Source: an uncultured Longilinea sp.
GTDB taxonomy: Bacteria; Chloroflexota; Anaerolineae; Anaerolineales; Anaerolineaceae
Direction of reading: 5' to 3'
Assembly: GCA_937863945.1 (NCBI GenBank)
Contig: CALMIB010000269.1
Coordinates: 1-5,664, forward strand
Length of the DNA: 5,664 bases
Positions 1 through 5,484 of this stretch are shown here, piece after piece; positions within the stretch are counted from its first letter, which is position 1, and the number at the start of each line of letters is the position of its first letter. The notes beneath the pieces are model-generated. The model saw nothing but the letters and a program-made list of their open reading frames with translations. It searched no databases and was not told the DNA's origin. The position numbers and the translations under genes were made by a program.

Positions 1-34
1 CTTCCTCTCTCAAGGGCTCGCTTTCCTATCACTC

Positions 35-53
35 TTCAGTTGTTAAGGTTCTG
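35..53 (-). promoter_or_regulatory. boxA-like antitermination element
   Basis: The minus strand reads CAGAACCTTAACAACTGAA from base 53 down to 35. Its core CCTTAACAA matches eight of nine bases of the E. coli rrn boxA core CTTTAACAA. The following CTGAA resembles the end of boxA elements of other bacteria, such as the ...GAAAACTGAA form in Firmicutes. In rRNA operons boxA RNA is bound by NusB and S10 to build a termination-resistant RNA polymerase complex. Its place downstream of two strong promoters and a long leader fits that role. A nine-base match is weak evidence alone, so confidence comes mainly from context. Confidence 0.5.
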
Positions 54-182
54 CTGTTCTTCGTCGCGACCGGCCGGGAAAAAGGCGCAAAAAACCGATG
101 TTTCCCTTCGTATTCCTCTGGTCAACACCGGCTCTCACAGCGATGTCTTTCGGCGCTTCTGCCACGACTATTCTGTTTTGAT

Positions 183-203
183 GGATTTGCTTGCGCTAAA
201 TCC
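183..203 (-). other. Leader RNA hairpin with GCAA tetraloop
   Basis: On the minus strand GGATTT (203-198) pairs with AAATCC (188-183). Inside this, after one bulged A, GC pairs with GC around a GCAA loop, which is a GNRA-class tetraloop. This gives an eight-base-pair stem. The hairpin lies about 13-35 nt into the transcript from the proximal promoter. No U-run follows, so it is not an intrinsic terminator. It may stabilise the 5' end of the leader, be an RNase processing site, or play a boxB-like part in antitermination; the sequence does not decide among these. Confidence 0.5.
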
Positions 204-222
204 GTTCTCAGTCAGGAGCTTA

Positions 223-251
223 ATTCTAGCTCAAAGTCTGTGGCTTGTCAA
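223..251 (-). promoter_or_regulatory. Strong sigma70-type promoter, proximal (P2) of the leftward operon
   Basis: On the minus strand there is a perfect -35 TTGACA at 251-246, a 17-bp spacer, and a -10 TAGAAT at 228-223 that differs from consensus at one base. Upstream of the -35 (about 256-271) the strand is rich in A/T runs (AAAATTACGCAAAATA), like an UP element that contacts the alpha subunit. The predicted start of transcription is near 216-219. Such a near-consensus promoter with an AT-rich upstream region is typical of rRNA promoters. It drives transcription to the left, away from the TPR/PBP operon. Confidence 0.8.
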
Positions 252-272
252 GACCCTATTTTGCGTAATTTT

Positions 273-300
273 CGCCGATGTTATCGCTTGCTCATCGGCG
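273..300. repeat. 8-bp inverted repeat between the two leftward promoters
   Basis: CGCCGATG at 273-280 is perfectly repeated in inverted form as CATCGGCG at 293-300, with a 12-base loop. It lies about 22 bp upstream of the P2 -35 element and within the RNA made from P1. No T-run follows on either strand, so a simple intrinsic terminator is unlikely. It could be a protein-binding dyad acting on P2 or a hairpin in the P1 leader. The symmetry is certain; the role is not. Confidence 0.45.
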
Positions 301-314
301 CCGGGCCTTGCTTT

Positions 315-355
315 GCGGTCGTTTTCGATTTTTAGCGGTCGGATTTCTGCGACCG
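315..355. repeat. GCGGTCG direct repeats plus inverted copy
   Basis: GCGGTCG occurs at 315-321 and 335-341, a 20-bp (about two helical turn) spacing. CGGTCG at 336-341 is inverted as CGACCG at 350-355 across an 8-base loop. The cluster sits just downstream of the distal leftward promoter (P1), inside its transcript. The regular spacing could reflect a regulator binding one face of the DNA, or leader RNA structure. No known operator is recognised. Confidence 0.35.
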
Positions 356-382
356 GGCTGCCTTGTTTCTGACAGCTCGCTA

Positions 383-410
383 ATTATATGCAGAACCCAA
401 AAAGAGTCAA
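383..410 (-). promoter_or_regulatory. Strong sigma70-type promoter, distal (P1) of the leftward operon
   Basis: On the minus strand there is a -35 TTGACT at 410-405, a 16-bp spacer, and a perfect -10 TATAAT at 388-383. The bases just after the -10 (TAGCGAGC) are rather GC-rich. A GC-rich discriminator is known in stringently controlled stable-RNA promoters, so ppGpp-linked control is possible. The predicted start is near 376, about 160 bp upstream of the P2 start. Two near-consensus promoters this close, in the same direction, resemble the P1/P2 pairs of rRNA operons. Confidence 0.78.
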
Positions 411-576
411 GGGATTTGGTGAAAATTCGTGTAGGAGAAAAGGAAACGGTATGCGGTATTCGTTGATGCGGTGATGCGTGGGGCGTGCGCAGCGACAAGA
501 CGGTATGGGCGAGGCGAGAGAAGTGACATGCCCTTACTCAGCCATCTCTCCGCTCTTTTCAATCGAAAATCAGCAA

Positions 577-631
577 TTCTTCTTCATCTTCTTCATCATC
601 TTCTTCTTCTCTCCCTCTTCTTCTCTTCTCC
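577..631. repeat. 55-nt CTT/CAT triplet-like pyrimidine tract
   Basis: The plus strand runs for 55 bases almost only in C and T, with a few A in CAT units, in a degenerate TTC/CTT triplet pattern. The other strand is therefore a GAA/GAT purine run. It passes directly into the CTCCGTG repeat at 628-673. Such tracts can form triplex (H-DNA) structures or come from slippage expansion. It stands apart from the flanking sequence in composition. No function can be assigned. Confidence 0.7.
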
Positions 632-673
632 GTGTCCTCCGTACCCTTACGGGCATAATGCCTCCGTGGTGAA
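628..673. repeat. CTCCGTG-type intergenic repeat, interrupted
   Basis: CTCCGT occurs three times, at 628-633, 637-642 and 662-667, ending in CTCCGTGGTGAA. From memory, uninterrupted strings of this kind (CTCCGTG repeats ending in GGTGAA) are dispersed intergenic repeats in several environmental bacterial genomes. Here the second and third units are separated by about 17 extra bases (643-659) that contain a small CCC-TTAC-GGG dyad. The repeat units are seen directly; membership in a dispersed family needs a genome-wide search. Confidence 0.55.
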
Positions 674-721
674 TCTTCTTCCTCCTTACTAAACTGTCAA
701 CCCCGCCCGCCCGGCCCGCGC

Positions 722-750
722 TTGCCCGCCATCCGCGCCTGTGCTACACT
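722..750 (+). promoter_or_regulatory. Promoter of the TPR/PBP operon, likely leaderless
   Basis: A -35-like TTGCCC (722-727) and a -10 TACACT (745-750) are separated by exactly 17 bp. A TG one base before the -10 (742-743) makes it an extended -10 promoter. Only six bases separate the -10 from the ATG at 757, so the usual start of transcription would fall on or next to that ATG. No Shine-Dalgarno sequence is present before the ATG, which agrees with a leaderless mRNA. Together these support 757 as the start codon. Readthrough from elsewhere is unlikely, because the upstream promoters point the other way. Confidence 0.6.
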
Positions 751-756
751 TTGCCT

Positions 757-2577
757 ATGCCCACGCCCGAAGAAAAAATGGCGCACGAAGCCTTTTCCGC
801 CCTCAAGCAACGCGACCGCAACCGCGCGCGCGACCTGCTGGCGCGCCTGATCAAGCTCAACCCCTCGCGCGTCGATTACTGGGTGTGGATGAGCACGGTG
901 GTCGACAGCCCCAAGGAGCGCGTCTTCTGCCTGAAGGAGGCCCTGCGCCTGGACCCGCAAAACGTGATGGCCCGCCGCGGGCTGATCGTGCTGGGCGAGC
1001 TGCCCGTGGATGACAGCCTGGTGGTGCCCTATTCGGCCCAGAAGCGCAACTGGCAGCCCTCGCTATTAAAAGAAGCCGAAGAGCAGAAGCAACTGGCCGC
1101 CAAAGCCTGGCGGTCGATCGCGCTGTATGCGGCCGGCGCGGTGCTGGTGGTGATGCTGATCGCCGGCGCGGCCTTTGGCGCCGGCCGGCTGCTGCGGCCC
1201 AAAGCCCAGCAGAGCGGCCCGTCGGGCGTGTTCATCGTCAACGCCACGGCCACGGCGCTGCCCACCCAGACGGCCCTGCCCGGGCGCGGCATCACCCCCA
1301 CGCCCACCCCGCCGTGGGGCAACCTGCAACTCTCTCCCACGCCGCTGTATGCCCAGACCCCGCACCCGCGCACCGAGGCCTACCGCTCGGCCGTGCGCGC
1401 CTACGAGCGCGGCGAATGGGCCGGCGCCATCAGCTACTTTGATCAGGTTGTCGCGGTCGAACCGGACGCGCCCGACCTGTATTACTTCATCGGCGAAGCG
1501 CAGCGCCAGGCGGGCAACCCCGAGGAAGCGCTGGAGGCTTACAACACGGCCATCGAAAAATCCGCCAGTTTCGCCCCGGCTTACCTGGGGCGCGCGCGCC
1601 TGCGCCTGGCCGAAGCCCCGCGCGCCTACGCCGATTCGATCCGCGCCGACCTGGAGAAGGCCGCCGCGCTCGACCCGCTGCTGGGCGAGGTCTTCCTGGA
1701 AACAGCCCGCCTGGACCGTCTTCAACCCGGACGGCTGGAGGAAGCCGGCGCCGCGCTGGACGAGGCCGCCCTGCTGCTGCCCGATTCGCCCGAGGTGGAC
1801 CTGTTGCGCGGCGAAGTGCTGCTGGCGCAGGGCTTGCCCGCTGAGGCGGCCGACGCGCTGCGCGCGGGAATCGAACGCAACCCGGCCAGCCTGCCGGCCT
1901 ACAAGCTGCTGGGCCGCGCGCTGCAACTGGACGGCCAGTACGAAGAATCGCTCGAGCCGCTGCAGATCTACATTCAATATGCCAATCCCGATGCCGAAGC
2001 GCTGGCCTGGCTGGGCGCGGCCTACGCCGGACAGGGCGAGTACACGCTGGCGCTCGAAACGCTCGACCGCGCCGTGGCGCTGGACGACGAATCCTTCGAG
2101 GCGCTCTACCAGCGCGGGCTGGTCCACCTGGAACTGGAAGAATACGAGCAGGCGCGCCGCGACCTTTCCAACGCTTACGTGATCAACATGGACTCGTTCG
2201 CCGCCAACCTGGCGCTGGCCCGCGCCGACCTGAAGGTGAACGCCACCAGGGAAGCCTTCGCGCTGTTTGAAGCCAGCGAAAACCTGTCGCGCTCCGATGC
2301 CGACCTGGCGCAGGTGTATTACTACCGCGGCATCGCCCAGCACGAATACGGCAGCATGACCGCCGCGCTGCGCGATTTCCGCGCGCTGCTGAAAATGCCC
2401 GCCGGGCTGGTCCCGGAGGCCTGGCTGGAGGATGTCCGCGCACGCATGGATTTGATCATCTCGCCCACGCCCTCGCCGTCGCCGCGGGCTTCGGCCACGC
2501 GCCGCGTCAGCGCCACGCCCACACCGCGCGCCAGCGCCACCCCCACACCCAAACCGGGCGGAACCACCGCCCCGTAA
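757..2577 (+). CDS. Single-pass membrane protein with TPR ectodomain
   Basis: A 606-residue protein of unknown specific function, probably a scaffold for protein-protein contacts at the membrane. Residues about 8-75 form a TPR-like helical pair block (with YWVWMSTVVDSPKERVFCLKEA-type text, a pattern I associate with Anaerolineae proteins). Residues about 120-143 form one hydrophobic membrane segment. Residues 165-205 are a Pro/Thr-rich linker (PTPTPP, SPTP). Residues about 206-548 hold roughly ten 34-residue TPR units, with G/A at the packing positions and EAL/ALE helix-B signatures. Residues 569-606 are a second Ser/Thr/Pro/Arg tail containing an eight-residue repeat. An N-in orientation with TPRs outside is likely, but the flanking charges (R/K on both sides) do not settle it. 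The ATG at 757 is chosen over the in-frame TTG at 751 and ATG at 778 because the promoter predicts a leaderless start there. The stop lies 11 bp before the PBP-like gene, so the two are probably co-transcribed and act together at the envelope. Confidence 0.88.
   Translation: MPTPEEKMAHEAFSALKQRDRNRARDLLARLIKLNPSRVDYWVWMSTVVDSPKERVFCLKEALRLDPQNVMARRGLIVLGELPVDDSLVVPYSAQKRNWQPSLLKEAEEQKQLAAKAWRSIALYAAGAVLVVMLIAGAAFGAGRLLRPKAQQSGPSGVFIVNATATALPTQTALPGRGITPTPTPPWGNLQLSPTPLYAQTPHPRTEAYRSAVRAYERGEWAGAISYFDQVVAVEPDAPDLYYFIGEAQRQAGNPEEALEAYNTAIEKSASFAPAYLGRARLRLAEAPRAYADSIRADLEKAAALDPLLGEVFLETARLDRLQPGRLEEAGAALDEAALLLPDSPEVDLLRGEVLLAQGLPAEAADALRAGIERNPASLPAYKLLGRALQLDGQYEESLEPLQIYIQYANPDAEALAWLGAAYAGQGEYTLALETLDRAVALDDESFEALYQRGLVHLELEEYEQARRDLSNAYVINMDSFAANLALARADLKVNATREAFALFEASENLSRSDADLAQVYYYRGIAQHEYGSMTAALRDFRALLKMPAGLVPEAWLEDVRARMDLIISPTPSPSPRASATRRVSATPTPRASATPTPKPGGTTAP
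2506..2553 (+). repeat. 24-bp tandem repeat inside the TPR gene's 3' end
   Basis: Two copies with a 24-bp period (2506-2529 and 2530-2553) encode the eight-residue units VSATPTPR and ASATPTPK in the extracellular Pro/Thr tail. The bases are closely similar between copies, which suggests recent in-frame duplication. A partial related unit (RASATRR) precedes them. Such tails act as flexible spacers and could vary in length between strains. Confidence 0.65.
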
Positions 2578-2588
2578 CCCGGCCCGCC

Positions 2589-5462
2589 GTGCGACCACAA
2601 CCCATCTCCCTGCTGGTCAGACGCCGCCGCCGCCGCTTGCGCGAACGGCGCGCCGCACCTGCCCGGCGCGCAGGCGGCCTGGCCTTTGGGCTGGGCAGCC
2701 TGCTGACCCTGGCGCTGATGGCCGCGCTGATCGGCCTGGGCATCGCCTATGCCAGCCTCACCACCGATCTGCCGCCGGTCAGTCAACTGCCCGCCTGGCT
2801 GGACCCCGAAACCGGCGCGCTGCTGGAGCCCACGCGCATCTATGACCGCACCGGCGAGCACCTGCTGCTGACGCTGGAGAACCCCGGCGTGCCGCGCGGT
2901 ATGCTGCCCATCGACCCGCAGCAGTCCGACCCGATCAGCCCGATCTTCACGCAAACCGTGCTGGTGCTGCACGAGCCCGGATTCTGGCAAAACCCTGGCT
3001 TCCGGCCGGGCAGCCTGATGGACCCCGAGCCGCGCACGCTGGCCGAGCGACTGGTGAGCGACCTGCTGCTGGGCGGCGAGCCCGCCGGGGCGCGCCGCGC
3101 GCTGCGCATGCGCCTGCTTGCCGCGCAGGTCACGGCGCAATACGGCCGCGCGCAGGTGCTGGAGTGGTACCTCAACAGCGCCTCCTTCGGCCACCTGGCC
3201 TACGGCGTCGATTCCGCCGCGCGATTGTACCTGGGCAAGCCCGGCAGCCAGCTCGACCTGGCCGAGAGCGCGCTGCTGGCCGCCGCGCTGGAAGCGCCCG
3301 CGCTCAACCCCATCGACGCGCCGGCCGCCGCGCTGGAGAAACAGCAGGAAGTGCTCGGACGACTGTTCGCACAGGGCGCCATTTCACAGGAAGATTACGA
3401 GCAGGCCCGGCGGGAGGAACTGACCTTCCGCGAGCCGCTCGACCCGCCCAACCCCACCGCGCAGGCCTTCACGCGCCTGGCCATCAACCAGCTCGCCGGC
3501 CTGTACGGGCGCGAGCGGCTGGAACGCGGCGGGCTGCGCATCCTCACCAGCCTGGATTACGACCTGCAATTGCAGGTCTCCTGCGCGCTGCGCACGCAGT
3601 TGGCCCGCCTGCAGGGCCGCGCGCCGCAGGCCAGCCTGCCCGGTGGGGCCGAATGCCAGGCCTCGCTGCTGCTGCCAGCCTTCACCCCCGGCGGCACGGC
3701 ATTGCCCGCGTCGCTGACCGGATCGGCGCTGGTCACCGACCCCGCCACCGGCGAGGTGCTGGCGCTGGTGGGCGAATCGACGCGCAGCGCCGAAACCAGC
3801 ACGCTGGGCGACCATCCGCCCGGCTCGCTGCTCAGCCCGTTCGCGGCGGTGGCGGCCTTCGTGCGCGGTTACAGCCCGGCCAGCCTGGTGTGGGATGTGC
3901 CCGCCAGCCGCCCGGCGGCGATTGGATTGGAGGGCAACCCCGACGGCGCCTATCACGGCCCGCAGCGGCTGCGCACCGCGCTGGCCAACGACTACCTGGT
4001 GCCGCTCAGCCAGCTCATCGACCAGATCGGCGCGACCGCGGTGTGGCGCTCGGCGGCCGCGCTGGGCCTGAGCGGCGTGGAAGGTGCCCGCGAACCCGGC
4101 GCGCTGCTCTACGCGGGCGGCGGCGCCAATTTGCTGCAACTGGCCCAGGCCTACGGCGCTTTTGCCACGCTGGGCATGGAATACGGCGTCAGCCAGGCCG
4201 GCTCCAGTTCGCTGCAGCCGGTGCTGGTGCGCTCGGTGGAAGATCTTTCCGGGCAGGGCGGCATTGCCGCGCCCGCGGCCCGCTCGCAGACCGCGCTGAG
4301 CGCGGCGCTGGCCTACCTGGTGCACGATGTGTTATCCGACGAGGCCGCGCGCTGGCCCTCGCTGGGCTACCCCAACCCGCTGGAAATCGGCCGCCCGGCC
4401 GGGGCAAAAACCGGCCAGACCGCCGACGGGCTGAATGCCTGGGCGGTGGGCTACACCCCGCAGCGGCTGAGCGCGGTGTGGCTGGGCCTGCCCGCCGGGG
4501 AGGATGTCTCCATCGATCCGCTGGCCGCGGCCGGGCTGTGGCACGCGCTGATGCAATATGCCCACCGCGGGCTGCCTTCGCAGGATTGGACCCAGCCGGC
4601 CGGCCTGAGCCGCGTGGACGTGTGCGACCCCTCCGGCGCGCTGCCGACCGCCGCCTGCCCCAACGTGGTCAGCGAGTTGTTTTTGAACGGCAACGAACCG
4701 GCCGCCGCCGACACGCTCTACCGCACCTACCAGATCAACCGCGAAACCGGCCGGCTGGCGACCGTCTTCACGCCGCCCGCGCAGGTCATCGAGCAGACCT
4801 TTTTGATCGTGCCGCCCAGCGCGCAGGAATGGGCCTTCGAGGCGCAGATTCCGCGCCCGCCGGAGGAGTACGACACCATCCAGGTGCCGGCGGCGGGCGC
4901 GGCGGTGAACATCACGCAGCCGCCCTTGTTCAGTTCGGTGCGCGGGGTGGTGCGCGTGCGCGGCACGGCCGGCGGGGCGGGCTTCGCCAGCTTCCGCATG
5001 CAGGCCGGGCAGGGCATCAACCCAACCACCTGGCTGCAGATCGGCGAGGGCACTGCGCCCGTTTCGGCCGGGCTGCTGGGCGAATGGGACACCACCCGCG
5101 CGCCCGACGGGCTGTACGCGCTGCGCCTGGTGGTGGTGCGCGCCGATCAGAGCGTGGAGGTGGCCGTGGCGCAGGTGACCGTGGATAACACGCCCCCGCT
5201 GGCGCGCAGCGCGTCCCCGCTGCCCGGGCAGACGCTGGAAGCGGGCGACCTGGCGGTGCTGCAGGCCGAGGTGAGCGACGGGGTGGGTGTGAAACGGGTG
5301 AGCTGGTGGCTCGACGGCGTCAAAATCGGCGAGCGCACCGAAGCGCCCTACTCGCTGCCCTGGACGGCCATTGCGGGGAACCATTCGCTGGTGGTGAAGG
5401 CCGAGGACCTGGCCGGCAATGTGGCCGAATCGCCGGCAATTAAATTCGTTGTGGGCGATTAG
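2589..5462 (+). CDS. Class A PBP homologue (GT51 + transpeptidase + two Ig-like domains) with degenerate active sites
   Basis: A 957-residue protein built like a bifunctional PBP1, normally the enzyme that polymerises and cross-links peptidoglycan outside the membrane. Order: Arg-rich cytosolic tail (11-27), membrane helix (about 29-55), GT51 domain (about 80-245), linker, transpeptidase domain (about 375-660), a CDPSG...CPN segment (C680, C690, possible disulfide), and two Ig/FN3-like domains (about 770-868 and 870-957). GT51 motifs 4 and 5 are clear (VLEWYLN 190-196, FG 200-201, AYG 204-206, YLGK 214-217, LAES 224-227). Yet motif 1 reads HEPGFWQNPG (128-137) with His where the catalytic Glu belongs, motif 2 is degenerate (147-158), and the motif 3 Glu is Met174. 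In the transpeptidase, Ser413 is kept but SxxK is SLLS (413-416), SxN is DYL (468-470), and KTG is present (607-609). Loss of activity is inferred. The GTG start, 11 bp after the TPR stop, has no clear Shine-Dalgarno, suggesting translational coupling. The frame is intact throughout, so it is not an obvious pseudogene. Confidence 0.88.
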   Translation: MRPQPISLLVRRRRRRLRERRAAPARRAGGLAFGLGSLLTLALMAALIGLGIAYASLTTDLPPVSQLPAWLDPETGALLEPTRIYDRTGEHLLLTLENPGVPRGMLPIDPQQSDPISPIFTQTVLVLHEPGFWQNPGFRPGSLMDPEPRTLAERLVSDLLLGGEPAGARRALRMRLLAAQVTAQYGRAQVLEWYLNSASFGHLAYGVDSAARLYLGKPGSQLDLAESALLAAALEAPALNPIDAPAAALEKQQEVLGRLFAQGAISQEDYEQARREELTFREPLDPPNPTAQAFTRLAINQLAGLYGRERLERGGLRILTSLDYDLQLQVSCALRTQLARLQGRAPQASLPGGAECQASLLLPAFTPGGTALPASLTGSALVTDPATGEVLALVGESTRSAETSTLGDHPPGSLLSPFAAVAAFVRGYSPASLVWDVPASRPAAIGLEGNPDGAYHGPQRLRTALANDYLVPLSQLIDQIGATAVWRSAAALGLSGVEGAREPGALLYAGGGANLLQLAQAYGAFATLGMEYGVSQAGSSSLQPVLVRSVEDLSGQGGIAAPAARSQTALSAALAYLVHDVLSDEAARWPSLGYPNPLEIGRPAGAKTGQTADGLNAWAVGYTPQRLSAVWLGLPAGEDVSIDPLAAAGLWHALMQYAHRGLPSQDWTQPAGLSRVDVCDPSGALPTAACPNVVSELFLNGNEPAAADTLYRTYQINRETGRLATVFTPPAQVIEQTFLIVPPSAQEWAFEAQIPRPPEEYDTIQVPAAGAAVNITQPPLFSSVRGVVRVRGTAGGAGFASFRMQAGQGINPTTWLQIGEGTAPVSAGLLGEWDTTRAPDGLYALRLVVVRADQSVEVAVAQVTVDNTPPLARSASPLPGQTLEAGDLAVLQAEVSDGVGVKRVSWWLDGVKIGERTEAPYSLPWTAIAGNHSLVVKAEDLAGNVAESPAIKFVVGD

Positions 5463-5479
5463 CTTTTAGCTATTAGCAG
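5459..5479 (+). repeat. Heptamer tandem repeat TTAGCTN spanning the stop codon
   Basis: Three consecutive 7-bp units begin with TTAGC, at 5459-5465, 5466-5472 and 5473-5479. The first unit supplies the TAG stop of the PBP-like gene (5460-5462). Heptanucleotide tandem repeats are known as short tandem repeats in cyanobacteria and some other genomes. The composition (AT-rich) differs sharply from the gene before it, suggesting that the repeat was added at, or invaded up to, the gene end. Confidence 0.6.
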
Positions 5480-5484
5480 ATACG

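Larger units (their letters stand above)
1..219 (-). other. Putative rRNA (stable RNA) operon leader, extending past the left edge
   Basis: Read on the minus strand, this is the transcribed, apparently non-coding leader that follows two strong tandem promoters (223-251 and 383-410). It contains a stable hairpin just after the predicted start (183-203) and a boxA-like antitermination element near its far end (35-53). No start codon with a ribosome binding site and no open frame of note is seen on this strand. Tandem strong promoters, a leader over 200 nt long and boxA are the known layout in front of 16S or 23S rRNA genes. No mature rRNA sequence is in the window, so the identity of the downstream gene is inferred. 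Chloroflexota often have unlinked 16S and 23S genes, so either could follow; a tRNA cluster is a weaker alternative. The leader start is the predicted site for the proximal promoter. Transcripts from the distal promoter would begin near 376. Confidence 0.6.
411..721. other. Intergenic region without a convincing gene
   Basis: This stretch separates the leftward promoters from the rightward TPR/PBP operon. Its base composition is lower in GC than the following genes. Short open frames exist on the plus strand (for example 471-692 and 478-672), but they translate to low-complexity Leu/Phe/Ser strings dictated by the pyrimidine tract, lack a good ribosome binding site and show no recognisable domain. 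The notable contents are GATGCGG-type micro-repeats near 464-480, the pyrimidine tract and the CTCCGTG repeat, both listed separately. No tRNA-like cloverleaf was seen. Confidence 0.6.

Noticed and set aside
40..372. Plus-strand open frame of 110 codons
   Set aside because: It runs antisense through two strong minus-strand promoters and a structured leader, with no ribosome binding site; better explained as non-coding.
471..692. Plus-strand short open frames in the intergenic region
   Set aside because: Their Leu/Phe/Ser runs come from the CTT pyrimidine tract; no good start signal and no recognisable domain.
1066..2598. Long minus-strand open frame of 510 codons opposite the TPR gene
   Set aside because: High-GC shadow frame: low-complexity Gly/Arg/Gln-rich translation without domains, while the plus strand encodes clear TPR units.
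3164..5188. Long plus-strand open frame of 674 codons in another frame within the PBP gene
   Set aside because: Arg/Ala/Gly-rich shadow translation; the overlapping frame has recognisable GT51, transpeptidase and Ig-like features.
2589..5462. PBP gene as a decaying pseudogene
   Set aside because: The frame is unbroken over 957 codons, the membrane segment, fold-defining motifs, KTG and Ig-like domains are intact, and composition is uniform; selection for a non-catalytic role fits better than decay.
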